Source: an uncultured Akkermansia sp. (GTDB lineage: Bacteria; Verrucomicrobiota; Verrucomicrobiia; Verrucomicrobiales; Akkermansiaceae). Taken from it: DNA of 27,538 nt. How positions within the stretch are numbered: position 1 is the first letter of the stretch; each line of letters starts with the position of its first letter. The stretch covers positions 1 to 27,538 of the forward strand of contig URLZ01000033.1 in NCBI GenBank assembly GCA_900548895.1, read 5' to 3'. A program made the position numbers and the translations under genes. This document shows positions 5,839-15,183 of the stretch, one piece after another. The notes under the pieces were generated by a model. That model saw only the letters and a list, made by a program, of their open reading frames with translations. It had not been told where the DNA came from and did no database searches.

Positions 5839-8800
5839 ATGCTTTCCTATTCCAAATCTGCGATTCTCGTGGCCATCGCGGCGTGTGCGCCGGTGGTGTG
5901 CCAGGCGCAGGATCTCGTCGGCTCCGTCAGCCAGGCGGAGAAACTGAACCGCGCCGGTCAGTACGCGCAGGCCGAGAAGCTCTGCGATGCCGTCATCAAG
6001 AAGTTTGACTCCAAGTCCAAGGTCGCCCAGCAGTTCGAGTATCTGGTGCCCTTCTACCTCTGGCAGAAGGCGCTGGCTCAGACGCAGCAGAAGAAGTACG
6101 ATGCCGCGGTGGCGACCTATGACCGCCTCACTGATGAGAAGTGGACGGACAAGGCGATGCGCGAGCGCGCAATGGCGGCTCAGCGCGCGAACCTTCCGAA
6201 CCCGAAGGATGCGGTGGGCTATGATCCGCTGCTGACGATGGCGGTCTTCCAGAAGGGCTATGTGCGCTTCAAGCAGGCGACGGGTGAAGACGGCGGCAAG
6301 GGCGATCCCTCGAAGTTCGACGAGGCGATTGAGAATCTTGAGGCCTACCTCGATCTGCTGGAGAGCGGAAAGGTGTCGAAGGCGGAGAAGGCCAAGAAGC
6401 TCAACGGGCAGGTCTGCTTCCTGCTCCTGCAGTGCTACCTGCTCAAGGACAAGCCCGATTTCGACAAGGGCAAGGAGTATTTGCAGCGCAGCCGCAAGGG
6501 CTCGGGCCGCCTGCCCGAGGACATGGTGATGCGCGGTCTCAATACAATTATCGGCGTGGCGCTCAAGGATGACAAGAGCACGGATGCGAACGTGCTCGAG
6601 CTGGCGCACAACGCGCTGGCGGCCGTGCCGGCGATGGAGACGTCTGCCGCCGCGGTGAACACGTCTCGCTTCATCGCCTACGGCAGCAAGGCGGCCGGCT
6701 ACGTGCAGAAGGCGCTCAAGAGCGGCGATCTCAAGAGCGCCGAGGCGGCGACGCGCATCATGAACACGCTCTTCGGCATGGTTCCCTCCTCCGCCGAGGT
6801 GATGAACGTGCTGGGTATGCAGGGCGCGTGGATGGGCGCGGATGAGCAGGTGACCAACGGGATGGATCGCGTGACGGGCAAGGTCTACAGCGTCCGCCAG
6901 ATCAATCGCTTGGCGTCGGACTACAAGAAGCTGCTGGATGCGAATACGGATCCCGAGGCCTACGCCATCATCAGTGCGGCCAACGTGCACCTGTCGATGG
7001 GCTCGAACCGCCTCGGCAAGGCGGGCTATCAGGTGCTGCTGGATCGCTATCCGGATCTCACGGTGAAGGATGCGAAGGGCAAGAGTGCCAAGGTGGCCGA
7101 CAAGCTGAAGTTCCAGCTGGCTCAGTTGCACTACCTGACCGGCAATGAAGAGGCCGGCGAGCGTCTGGAGGCCGGCCTCAAGGGCGGCTCTCTCGGGGGT
7201 GATCAGGAGAAGAGCCTGGCTTTCAACAAGATGCGCCGCCTTCTCAAGGATAACAAGTGGCAGGAGCTCATCGGCGCGGCCGATGAGGTGCTGCGTCTCA
7301 ACAAGGATGACCTCAACGGCGCCTATGCCGTGACGGCGGATTTCATCAAGACCTCGGCCTACTACAAGCTCGACAAGTTTGATTCGGTGCTCGAGGCGGG
7401 CACGGCGCTGCTCGACAGCGGCCGCCTGAAGCCGGGCACGGGTCGCCAAGCGCTCAAGGAGAAGGAAGTGGCGAACATGGAGATGCAGCTCTTCTACTTC
7501 GTGATGGACGCCTACAAGCGCATGGGCGCGGTGGATCCGGCGAACTACCAGAAGATGCTCGATCTTTTCGCGAAGTATCGCGAGAAATACCCGTCCAATG
7601 ATCTGAAGGAGAATCCGCTGGTGGATCGCGCGACCTACCTCGCGCTCGAGTGCACGCTCAAGCAGGCGTCGACGCGCGATGATAAGGACACGGCCAAGGC
7701 CGACATGGCCAAGGCGCTCACCTTCTGCCAGGCGATTGCCGACAACTGGCCGGACAGCGTGGTCTACCCGAATGCCCAGCTGATGCGCGGCAACATCATC
7801 ATCACGGGCGAGGACGAGGCGGCCAAGCCGCAGGGCATTGCGGCTCTGCAGGCGGCCTACGAGGCTTCGCTCAAGCAGCCGAAGTCCGACAGCTCGCGCG
7901 CTCTGGCGGCCAATGCGCTCTTCCTGCTCTACTCCTACGCGCCCGAGATTCCGATGGAGGGCGAGACGGAGGAGCAGCGCAACGCCCGCGTGGCGGGCTA
8001 CGCCGATACCTTCTGGAAGGAGACGGACGGCGAGGGCAACGTCTATGCGCTGGATATGGCGGGCACGCAGCTGCGCCGCGCGGTGAAGGTGAAGCCCGAT
8101 GTCGAGGGCGCGAAGGCCGCTGTTGAGGCCGCGCTCAAGCAGGCTCGGACGGTCATTGCCCGCGAGGCGACGGCTGCCTTCAAGAAGGGCAAGACGAATG
8201 CCGCGCTGGAGATGGCCATCAACTCCTACGTCGTGGCCTATGAGGATGCGATCAAGGCGGGCTACGTGACGATTCCGTCGGGCGGCAAGGATCAGTACGG
8301 TCTGGCGCTGACGTCGGAGGACGCGGTGATTGAGCACCTCAAGGGCTTCACGGGCATCGACCCGGCCGACAAGTTCACGAACGCCATCATCCGCATGGCC
8401 TGCATCTCGGAGCGCAGCAAGAAGCTCAACGCGGTTGAGAAGAACAGCGAGGGCGTCTCTCCGGGCTCGATCAACGATCTGCGCAACGGCATCGCCGGCG
8501 AGATCCGCTCGATGAGCGTGGACTTCAAGCCGCAGGATCTCACCTCCTACATCTGCCTGAGCGTGGCGGACAGCCTCGTGAACTTCGGTGCGCGCTTCGT
8601 GGACAGCCAGGTGGGCAAGGACCAGATCGGCAGCGCCATGACCTATTATGACGCCGTGATCTCGGCCAACAGCGCGGATTCGGTGAAGGGCAAGGCGGGC
8701 AAGGCTCGCGCACTCAAGGTGCTCGGCCGCTACGATGAGGCCATCACCCTGCTGAAGGATGTGACGAAGGAGGGCGCCTGCCCGGATGCGACGGTGCTGG

Positions 8801-9318
8801 CCGATGCCTACTTCACGCTCACCGAGTGCTACAGCGCGAAGGGTGACACGCGCGCGGCCATCGATGCCGGCACGACTTACCTCAACATGCGCTCGGGCAA
8901 CCGCCGTGTGGACATGAACATGCTCATGGCCGCCGCCTACGCCAAGAGCGGGGATGCGGAGAGCATCAAGAACGCGCTGCAGACCTACAACAGCCTCTAC
9001 ACGTCGAACATGGGCAACGTGTCCGTCTCGGCCCCGGCCTGCAAGGCGATCATGGAGCTGCTCTGGGCGCGCAACACGCCGTCCTCGGGCGACCGCATGA
9101 GCGGCAACTTCCAGCCCTCGGATCGCTGGGTGGCCTGGAAGACGGGTGAGGACTACGTCCGCCTGCTCACCAACAGCGGTTTCCGCGAGAAGATGAACTC
9201 CGACGAGCGCGACCTCTTCAACCAGGTTGAGTCTCTCGTCAATCAGTACGGTCGCGACGCCGGCGTCGCGAGAGAGGATCGCGAGGCCAATGAGCACAAG
9301 AATCGCGTGAAGGGTTAA
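5839..9318 (+). CDS. Large exported TPR-like repeat protein downstream of an ExbB/ExbD motor
   Basis: This is a 1159-residue protein with an N-terminal signal peptide (residues 1-23, cleavage likely after CQA), so it should act in the periplasm or outer envelope. The rest is almost entirely alpha-helical with TPR-like pairs. Clear examples are residues about 33-56 (LNRAGQYAQAEKLCDAVI), 75-98 (KALAQTQQKKYDAAVATYDRL), about 954-976 (ALKVLGRYDEAITLLKDV) and about 985-1008 (TECYSAKGDTRAAIDAGTTYL). No catalytic motif is seen. It follows the motor operon terminator by about 50 bases and precedes another exported protein by 28 bases. Tol-Pal systems also carry a periplasmic TPR protein (CpoB/YbgF), so this may be a motor-associated scaffold, but it is about four times larger. 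A dedicated promoter is not obvious (only a weak TTGTCT with 19-base spacing to TATTCA). Confidence 0.85.
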   Translation: MLSYSKSAILVAIAACAPVVCQAQDLVGSVSQAEKLNRAGQYAQAEKLCDAVIKKFDSKSKVAQQFEYLVPFYLWQKALAQTQQKKYDAAVATYDRLTDEKWTDKAMRERAMAAQRANLPNPKDAVGYDPLLTMAVFQKGYVRFKQATGEDGGKGDPSKFDEAIENLEAYLDLLESGKVSKAEKAKKLNGQVCFLLLQCYLLKDKPDFDKGKEYLQRSRKGSGRLPEDMVMRGLNTIIGVALKDDKSTDANVLELAHNALAAVPAMETSAAAVNTSRFIAYGSKAAGYVQKALKSGDLKSAEAATRIMNTLFGMVPSSAEVMNVLGMQGAWMGADEQVTNGMDRVTGKVYSVRQINRLASDYKKLLDANTDPEAYAIISAANVHLSMGSNRLGKAGYQVLLDRYPDLTVKDAKGKSAKVADKLKFQLAQLHYLTGNEEAGERLEAGLKGGSLGGDQEKSLAFNKMRRLLKDNKWQELIGAADEVLRLNKDDLNGAYAVTADFIKTSAYYKLDKFDSVLEAGTALLDSGRLKPGTGRQALKEKEVANMEMQLFYFVMDAYKRMGAVDPANYQKMLDLFAKYREKYPSNDLKENPLVDRATYLALECTLKQASTRDDKDTAKADMAKALTFCQAIADNWPDSVVYPNAQLMRGNIIITGEDEAAKPQGIAALQAAYEASLKQPKSDSSRALAANALFLLYSYAPEIPMEGETEEQRNARVAGYADTFWKETDGEGNVYALDMAGTQLRRAVKVKPDVEGAKAAVEAALKQARTVIAREATAAFKKGKTNAALEMAINSYVVAYEDAIKAGYVTIPSGGKDQYGLALTSEDAVIEHLKGFTGIDPADKFTNAIIRMACISERSKKLNAVEKNSEGVSPGSINDLRNGIAGEIRSMSVDFKPQDLTSYICLSVADSLVNFGARFVDSQVGKDQIGSAMTYYDAVISANSADSVKGKAGKARALKVLGRYDEAITLLKDVTKEGACPDATVLADAYFTLTECYSAKGDTRAAIDAGTTYLNMRSGNRRVDMNMLMAAAYAKSGDAESIKNALQTYNSLYTSNMGNVSVSAPACKAIMELLWARNTPSSGDRMSGNFQPSDRWVAWKTGEDYVRLLTNSGFREKMNSDERDLFNQVESLVNQYGRDAGVAREDREANEHKNRVKG

Positions 9319-9346
9319 TTTCAACAATTTGCAATACGGAACTACT

Positions 9347-10402
9347 ATGAAAGCACTCGGTTTGATGGGTCTTGCTCTGGCCGCCTTCGGCAGCTTTGCC
9401 GGGGCGCAGGAGCCGGCGCAGAAGGAGACGACGCGCCTGAATGTTTCTTTCTTTGAGAACAAGCGCTGGAGGACGTATCCGGCCTCGGCGGCCAACGCCA
9501 AGGGCATCATCTTCGATGACCACGGCACGCTCAAGCAGAAGCGCCTCAAGGCTCCCTACATTGTCCAGTCGCCGGCAGAGCTCAGCGACGCGCTCGACGA
9601 CTACCGCAGCGGCAAGCTGTCCGACGCGCTCAAGAAGTGCGAGAAGCTGCGCAGCGAGTACGCCGCCTTCCGCGATGTGGACGGCAACCCGGCGATGCAG
9701 GCTGCGCTCTGCGAGCTGGACTGCGCGATGCGCCTTCAGGACTGGAAGCACCTGCGCGACGTGGCGGAGAAGATTGCCCGCAAGATGTACGGCTCTCCCG
9801 CAGCCGAGCAGGGCATGGCGGCCCGCGTGGCGTATCAGGTGGCGGAGAGTATGCTCATGGAGGATGCGGCTCAGCTGGCGAAGCGCTATCAGGCTCTCAG
9901 CCGCCAGGTGGCGAAGTTTGCCGCGCTGGATTCGGAGGACGGCAAGGCGGACGCGATTCCGCTGCGCTCCTACGGCTGGTACTGTTACTGCCTCGGCCGC
10001 ATGGCGGAGGCGCAGATTCCGGCGGCCGAGCGCAAGGGCAGCATCACGGATGCGAACCGCAAGATGGCTAATGAAGCCATTGATCGACTCTGCCAGTTTG
10101 TGGCGTGCAGCCACGGCAGCGCGCCGGAGCTGGAGCTCGATGCGCTGCTGCGCGCGACGCATCTGCTCTATGCGATGCCGGGCGTGGCGGAGTTCTCCAA
10201 CAGCCGCGATGCGATGGGCCGCTTTGATGCGGCGCGCTGGTCGAAGGCCCCGACAGACTTCAAGGATGCCGTGGCGCTGGCTCATCTGGTGCTGAAGGTC
10301 TACGACCAGGAGTGCAAGGACGAAGTGGTCACGAAGCTCGCTCCGCGCTTCTTCAACGCCCGAGAGGGTGAGAAGAAGGACGGCGACGAGAGTGCGGACT
10401 GA
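9347..10402 (+). CDS. Exported helical protein of unknown function, co-transcribed with the TPR protein
   Basis: This is a 351-residue protein. The ATG at 9347 is preferred over the in-frame one at 9329, because MKALG opens a normal signal peptide (residues 1-20, ending FAGA-Q). After about 60 residues with beta character (LNVSFFENKRWRTYPAS), the mature part is alpha-helical. TPR-like pairs occur near residues 80-105 (ALDDYRSGKLSDALKKCEKL) and 110-150. The C-terminus is charged (EGEKKDGDESAD). I do not recognise the family. The 28-base gap to the TPR gene and the shared export signal suggest that the two act together in the envelope, possibly as accessory subunits of the ExbB/ExbD machine. 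That is inference from position. Confidence 0.8.
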   Translation: MKALGLMGLALAAFGSFAGAQEPAQKETTRLNVSFFENKRWRTYPASAANAKGIIFDDHGTLKQKRLKAPYIVQSPAELSDALDDYRSGKLSDALKKCEKLRSEYAAFRDVDGNPAMQAALCELDCAMRLQDWKHLRDVAEKIARKMYGSPAAEQGMAARVAYQVAESMLMEDAAQLAKRYQALSRQVAKFAALDSEDGKADAIPLRSYGWYCYCLGRMAEAQIPAAERKGSITDANRKMANEAIDRLCQFVACSHGSAPELELDALLRATHLLYAMPGVAEFSNSRDAMGRFDAARWSKAPTDFKDAVALAHLVLKVYDQECKDEVVTKLAPRFFNAREGEKKDGDESAD

Positions 10403-10422
10403 TTCGCCTGCGCGCAAGCGCG

Positions 10423-10495
10423 CCGCCTCTTCCCCCGCGCCGGGCAGGTGAGAGCCCTTCGGGGCCTCGCGGCTCGGCCGGGGCAGGGGAGGCGG
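10423..10495 (+). terminator. Structured intergenic region, probable terminator after the TPR operon
   Basis: ccgcctc (10423-10429) pairs with gaggcgg (10489-10495). Inside lies a hairpin with stem gccc/gggc around a TTCG tetraloop (10454-10465). The region after the outer stem is T-rich (tgtctttctgcctgctttt). It fits a long terminator, or a structured leader for the acetyltransferase gene starting at 10526. Confidence 0.45.
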
Positions 10496-10525
10496 TGTCT
10501 TTCTGCCTGCTTTTGCTCCGGGCCT

Positions 10526-11008
10526 ATGACGGACATGCTCGTACGCCTCTATGATCTGCCGGACGGCGCCCCGCTGCGCGCCGCCGCGGCGCAGCGCGGT
10601 GTCATCATCCGCCGCTGCAACCCCTACGAGGCACATATTCTGGAAGACTGGGTCGGCCGCAACTTCAGCCCGAAGTGGGTCAGCGAATGCCGCATCGCCA
10701 TGGCGCACAGCCCCGTGGGCTGCGTCGTGGCCACACAAGAGAGGCGCATCGTCGGCTTCGCCTGCTTTGACGTCACGGCCCGCGGTTTCATCGGTCCGAT
10801 GGGTGTCGGGGAAGAGCTGCGCGGCAGCGGCATCGGCCGCGCCCTGCTGGTGACGGCCGCCGAGCAGCTCCGCGCCCTCGGCTACGCCTACGCCATCATC
10901 GGCGGCGTCGGCCCCCGCGCCTTCTACGAGCGCTGTGTCGGCGCCGTGGCGATTTCGGGCTCGGACCCGGGCATCTACGCCGACTTGCTGCCGGACCCCG
11001 GGCGATGA
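10526..11008 (+). CDS. GNAT-family N-acetyltransferase
   Basis: This is a 160-residue protein of the GNAT fold, which transfers an acetyl group from acetyl-CoA to an amine. The acetyl-CoA pyrophosphate-binding motif A is clear: strand FIGPMGV, then LRGSGIG at residues 98-104, then the helix RALLVTAAEQLRALG. Motif B follows as YAIIGGVGPRAFYERCVGA (122-140), including the FYER segment typical of the family's C-terminal part. The N-terminal half includes a hydrophobic strand, RRIVGFACFDV (73-83), matching the central sheet. The ATG at 10526 was preferred to an upstream GTG at 10448, because the earlier segment is part of the structured region and adds no domain. The substrate cannot be inferred. 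The gene stands between terminator-like structures, so it may be transcribed alone. Confidence 0.85.
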   Translation: MTDMLVRLYDLPDGAPLRAAAAQRGVIIRRCNPYEAHILEDWVGRNFSPKWVSECRIAMAHSPVGCVVATQERRIVGFACFDVTARGFIGPMGVGEELRGSGIGRALLVTAAEQLRALGYAYAIIGGVGPRAFYERCVGAVAISGSDPGIYADLLPDPGR

Positions 11009-11049
11009 GGGGGCGGCGGCACTTTTTTTTGCCCGAACGACACTTTACC

Positions 11050-11078
11050 TTGACATCGCGGGGAAATCCTGCTAGCTT
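11050..11078 (+). promoter_or_regulatory. Predicted sigma70-type promoter of the lipoprotein gene
   Basis: A perfect TTGACA at 11050-11055 is followed by a 17-base spacer and TAGCTT at 11073-11078. Transcription would begin near 11085, about 20 bases before the ATG at 11104. The gene therefore has a very short leader without a Shine-Dalgarno sequence. Confidence 0.6.
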
Positions 11079-11103
11079 TCATACCACAGCTTATCACCTT
11101 TTT

Positions 11104-11982
11104 ATGAAAAATTTCCTTTTCGTTCCCGCCTGCGCGATCGTAGCAGCCTGCGCGCTGACCTCCTGCCAGAAGGAGGAGAAATCCGTCGTGACACTGGCCA
11201 AGGAGCTGACGACCGAGCTGCGCACCGTCATTGATCACCCGACGGCCGAGGCCGCCGCCCCGCGCGTCAAGGTGCTCAACAAGCGCCTCATGGACGCGAT
11301 GGCCCGCACCTGCACGCTCAACGAGAACGCCCTGCGCCGCAGCGTCGGCAAGGAGGGGCAGGAGGCTGCCGAACTGGTGACGGCGCTCGATGCGCTGGCC
11401 CGCGAGGTGGCTCGCGTGCGCGCCAGTCTGCCCGTGACCTCCTACGACGGCGAGGTGGATGAGGATCAGCTCGTCATGGCGGTGGGCGCGTCCACGACCG
11501 AGGGCAGCTACAAGGATGCCGATGCCACGCGCCGCGAGGCCGGCTCCAAGTTCCTGCAGGAGGACGCGATTGACGACCACAAGGAGCCGCCGCCCTTTGC
11601 GGAGTGCTACGGTTCGGAGGCTCTCCGCGAGGCTCTCTCGTACACCGTCACGCCCGCGGATGTGCCCGTGATGCGCTTCGACAGCACTGAGGATGTCGTG
11701 GCCGTGCCCGACAAGGCTCCCGTCAGCGAAGATCTGAGCAGCGTGGTTGCTGAAGGCGAAAGCGCCGACAAGCCTGCCGATGAGGGCGCGGATGACGCGG
11801 ACAAGTCGGACGCCGACAGCTCGGATGAGCCGGCGGACTCCGGCGACTCTGACTCCGACGATGCCGACAGCGGCAGCTCGGAGAGCAGCGAGGATTCGAG
11901 CAGTGATGACTCCAGCTCCGATGACTCGAGCTCCGACGATTCGCTGGATATCGGCGACATCCCGCTGGATCTCGACATCTGA
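11104..11982 (+). CDS. Predicted lipoprotein with an acidic Ser/Asp-repeat C-terminal tail
   Basis: This is a 292-residue protein. The ATG at 11104 gives a lipoprotein signal peptide with lipobox LTSC (acylated Cys21); an in-frame upstream ATG at 11005 would bury this and overlaps the acetyltransferase stop and the promoter. Residues about 25-150 are helical (ELTTELRTVIDHP onwards). Residues 150-215 contain a Pro-rich stretch (HKEPPPF) and mixed strands. From about 218 to the end the protein is strongly acidic low-complexity sequence, finishing in DSSSD-type repeats and LDIGDIPLDLDI. I recognise no enzymatic domain. It is probably anchored in the inner or outer membrane, with the acidic tail possibly binding cations or reaching through the envelope. 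A hairpin at 12013-12047 follows the gene. Confidence 0.8.
   Translation: MKNFLFVPACAIVAACALTSCQKEEKSVVTLAKELTTELRTVIDHPTAEAAAPRVKVLNKRLMDAMARTCTLNENALRRSVGKEGQEAAELVTALDALAREVARVRASLPVTSYDGEVDEDQLVMAVGASTTEGSYKDADATRREAGSKFLQEDAIDDHKEPPPFAECYGSEALREALSYTVTPADVPVMRFDSTEDVVAVPDKAPVSEDLSSVVAEGESADKPADEGADDADKSDADSSDEPADSGDSDSDDADSGSSESSEDSSSDDSSSDDSSSDDSLDIGDIPLDLDI
11890..11943 (+). repeat. 15-bp tandem repeat encoding DSSSD-type units
   Basis: Units of 15 bases begin at 11890, 11905 and 11920, with a partial unit at 11935. They encode EDSSS, DDSSS, DDSSS and DDS at the acidic tail of the lipoprotein. The central two differ at one base, suggesting recent slippage or duplication. Copy number may vary between strains. 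Confidence 0.8.
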
Positions 11983-12012
11983 TGGCCGCCCTCCACGGCT
12001 GAAAACCCTTGC

Positions 12013-12047
12013 AGCCGCAGCCCGCTCAACGCAGCGGTGCTGCGGCT
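12013..12047 (+). terminator. Hairpin after the lipoprotein gene, probable terminator
   Basis: agccgcagc (12013-12021) pairs with gctgcggct (12039-12047), and inner arms ccgct (12022-12026) and agcgg (12033-12037) extend the stem. Only a short T-run follows (cgcgcgtttc), so termination may be partial, with read-through into truA. Confidence 0.5.
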
Positions 12048-12077
12048 CGCGCGTTTCAGGACCTTTTCCTCCCTCCC

Positions 12078-12887
12078 ATGCCCCGCCTCCACTTCACCTG
12101 CGCCTATGACGGCAGCCACTTCCTCGGCTGGCAGAGCCAGCGTGGCAAGGGCACCGTGCAGGACTGCCTCGAAGACGCCTTCGCCGCCATCCTGCGCAGC
12201 CCGCTGCGCATCGCCGCGGCCGGGCGCACCGATGCGGGCGTGCACGCCCTCGCGCAGAGCTTCCATGCCGACATCCCCGAGAGCTGCCGCATGAGCCCCG
12301 AGAACTGGCAGGCGGCCCTCAACGCGCGGCTGCCGCAGGCCGTGCGCATCCTTGACGTGCGGCGGGCGGAGCTTGGCTTTCACGCCCGCTTCAGCGCCGT
12401 GGGCAAATATTATGACTACCTCATCTGCCGGGCGCCGGTGCTCAGCCCCTTTCTGGCGGGCCGCGCCTGGCACCTGCCGCGGGCGGGCGAGACGGAGCGG
12501 CTCGCGGCAGCCCTGCGGCTCTATGAAGGCGAGCACGACTTCCGCCGCCTCTCCGCGCGCCGCGGCACCGAGCCCGCCGAGCCGCCGCCGGGCTACTACC
12601 ACCGCCGCATCCTGAGCGCAGAGGTCTGCGACGAGGGGGATTTGCTGCGCCTGCGCTTTCACGGCACCGGCTTCATGTACCGCATGGTGCGCCTGCTCGT
12701 CGGCACGGCCCAGCGCGTCGCCGCCGGCAAGATGAGCCTCGAGCAGCTCGGCGCCTACATGAGCGACATCCCCGGCGAGACCACGCGCTTCTGCGCCCCC
12801 GCCGACGGGCTCTACCTGCGCGCGGTTGAATATGCGCCGGCCGAGACTCCCGAGGAGACGACGGGCGGGCACGCACCGGGGCCCTGA
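12078..12887 (+). CDS. truA: tRNA pseudouridine(38-40) synthase TruA
   Basis: This is a 269-residue TruA, which converts uridines 38-40 of the tRNA anticodon stem to pseudouridine in the cytoplasm. The N-terminal FTCAYDGSHFLGWQSQ and the catalytic motif AGRTDAGVHAL are intact; the nucleophilic aspartate is D52. Further family signatures are FHARFSAVGKYYDYLI (about 111-126), HDFRRLSA (about 156-163) and the C-terminal HGTGFMYRMVRLLVGT. The ATG at 12078 was chosen over upstream in-frame codons because it begins the conserved strand directly. Length is normal for the family, with a short disordered tail (PAETPEETTGGHAPGP). The gene faces the minus-strand Sel1 gene, with a hairpin at 12948-12982 between them. 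Confidence 0.95.
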   Translation: MPRLHFTCAYDGSHFLGWQSQRGKGTVQDCLEDAFAAILRSPLRIAAAGRTDAGVHALAQSFHADIPESCRMSPENWQAALNARLPQAVRILDVRRAELGFHARFSAVGKYYDYLICRAPVLSPFLAGRAWHLPRAGETERLAAALRLYEGEHDFRRLSARRGTEPAEPPPGYYHRRILSAEVCDEGDLLRLRFHGTGFMYRMVRLLVGTAQRVAAGKMSLEQLGAYMSDIPGETTRFCAPADGLYLRAVEYAPAETPEETTGGHAPGP

Positions 12888-12944
12888 GCAAGGCCGCCGG
12901 GAGGGAAAACGGCCCTTCGCTCCGGGCTGAGGGGTGGGCAAGAC

Positions 12945-12982
12945 AAAACGCCCGCCGCTGCCGGGGCGGGCAGGGCGGGCGT
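12945..12982 (-). terminator. Intrinsic terminator of the minus-strand Sel1-like gene
   Basis: acgcccgcc (12948-12956) pairs with ggcgggcgt (12974-12982); after a one-base bulge, ctgcc (12958-12962) pairs with ggcag (12969-12973). Read on the minus strand the stem runs directly into TTTT at 12948-12945. It may also stop truA transcription from the other side, although no T-run follows on the plus strand. Confidence 0.75.
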
Positions 12983-13012
12983 GTCATCCGAACTCAGCGG
13001 AGGCGGCGCGCC

Positions 13013-13633
13013 TTACTTCGCGTCGGCGGCCTTGTCGGGGCAGGGCTTGTCGCAGGCCTTGCCTTCGCAAGGCTTATCGCAGGGCTGCGCCTTGCAGGGC
13101 TTGTCACAGCAGGGCTTGGCCGCGTCCTTGGGGCAGGGAGCGCAGCAGGGAGCCTTGCCGGCCTTCGCGGGGCGGCAGCCGTGGGCCTTCTCCGCATAGT
13201 GCGCGGCCTTCTCGGCATCCGCAGTCACGCCCTTGCCGCGGGCGTACATCGAAGCCAGCGCCATGCAGGCCGCCCGGTGGCCCTTGTCCGCCGCCTTCTG
13301 CAGACCCGGCACAGCCGCGGCGTACAGCTTGTCCGCCGCCGCCGGGTCCGCCGGCGACGCTGTCGTGCCCGTCTCCGTCAGCCAAGCCAGCGTGTACTGC
13401 GCCAGCGGATCGCCGTTGGCCGCCGCCAGCGTGATCGTCTCCACGTTCAGCCAGTCCGCCGACGGGCAGCCGCCGGGGGCCTCGCCGGACTGAGCCTCCG
13501 GAGCAGCCGGAGCTGCGGCCTGCGGAGCCGGCTGAGCCGTGAGATTGAGCGGCATATCCTTCTGCTCATCAGCGGCGCAGACCAGCGGCGCCGCCATCAG
13601 AGCAACCATCGTCATGAGTGTTGCAGTTTTCAT
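13013..13633 (-). CDS. Exported Sel1-like repeat protein with cysteine-rich C-terminal tail
   Basis: This is a 206-residue protein with a signal peptide (residues 1-21, ending VCAA-D). An Ala/Pro/Gln-rich linker follows to about residue 50. Residues about 64-150 hold Sel1-like/TPR-like repeats: GDPLAQYTLAWLTETG, then GLQKAADKGHRAACMALASMYARGKGVTADAEKAAHYAEKA. The last 56 residues contain 11 cysteines in short DKPC, KAQPC and CEGKAC units. In the oxidising periplasm these could form disulfides or bind metals. The nucleotide sequence of the tail is repetitive. A GAGG motif lies about six bases before the ATG at 13633; it is the only start in the window with a plausible Shine-Dalgarno core. The gene is divergent from the tuf operon and ends in a strong terminator. 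Function unknown. Confidence 0.8.
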   Translation of the reverse strand: MKTATLMTMVALMAAPLVCAADEQKDMPLNLTAQPAPQAAAPAAPEAQSGEAPGGCPSADWLNVETITLAAANGDPLAQYTLAWLTETGTTASPADPAAADKLYAAAVPGLQKAADKGHRAACMALASMYARGKGVTADAEKAAHYAEKAHGCRPAKAGKAPCCAPCPKDAAKPCCDKPCKAQPCDKPCEGKACDKPCPDKAADAK

Positions 13634-13680
13634 AGATCCTCAGTGTGCCGCAGAACAGGCCGATAGACAATCCAACTTTC

Positions 13681-13744
13681 CACCTGTTCCGCCCGCGGCG
13701 CCTCCGGCGGCTGTCCGGAGAACAAAAAGCACCGAAAACAGGTG
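13681..13744. repeat. Inverted repeat between the Sel1-like gene and the tuf promoter
   Basis: cacctgtt (13681-13688) and aacaggtg (13737-13744) are perfect inverted copies flanking a smaller palindrome (ctccgg ... ccggag, about 13702-13720). The arrangement could be a paired operator or a cruciform between divergent genes. Its role is unknown. Confidence 0.35.
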
Positions 13745-13792
13745 AAAAATGCATCAAATTGGAAAAAAATCGCAAATTCAGATAAATTAGAG

Positions 13793-13821
13793 TTGACGTG
13801 GCAGCACAACACGTGTAAAAT
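13793..13821 (+). promoter_or_regulatory. Promoter of the tRNA-Thr/tuf operon
   Basis: TTGACG (13793-13798), a 17-base spacer and TAAAAT (13816-13821) form the best promoter in the window. An A/T-rich stretch just upstream (about 13745-13790) could act as an UP element, fitting a highly expressed tRNA and EF-Tu unit. Transcription would begin near 13828. A GC-rich hairpin (13835-13841 with 13846-13852) precedes the tRNA. Confidence 0.75.
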
Positions 13822-13865
13822 GCCCCTGCTTTCACGTCCCCTCACGGGGGCGACAGGGAGTTCAT

Positions 13866-13937
<72 letters not shown>

Positions 13938-13982
13938 TTCGACTCCGATGCAAGAATAGCAGCCCAAAACAACAATCCTAAT

Positions 13983-15164
<1,182 letters not shown>

Positions 15165-15183
15165 TCCGCTTCCCGCAAGAATT

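Noticed and set aside
5821..9549. A 1242-residue open frame antisense to the TPR gene
   Set aside because: The sense frame has a signal peptide and TPR-like helices and fits the operon. The antisense translation is low in complexity and crosses the next gene's start.
11607..12941. A 444-residue minus-strand frame across the lipoprotein gene and truA
   Set aside because: It overlaps an unambiguous truA and a lipoprotein with a clear lipobox; its translation has no domain features.
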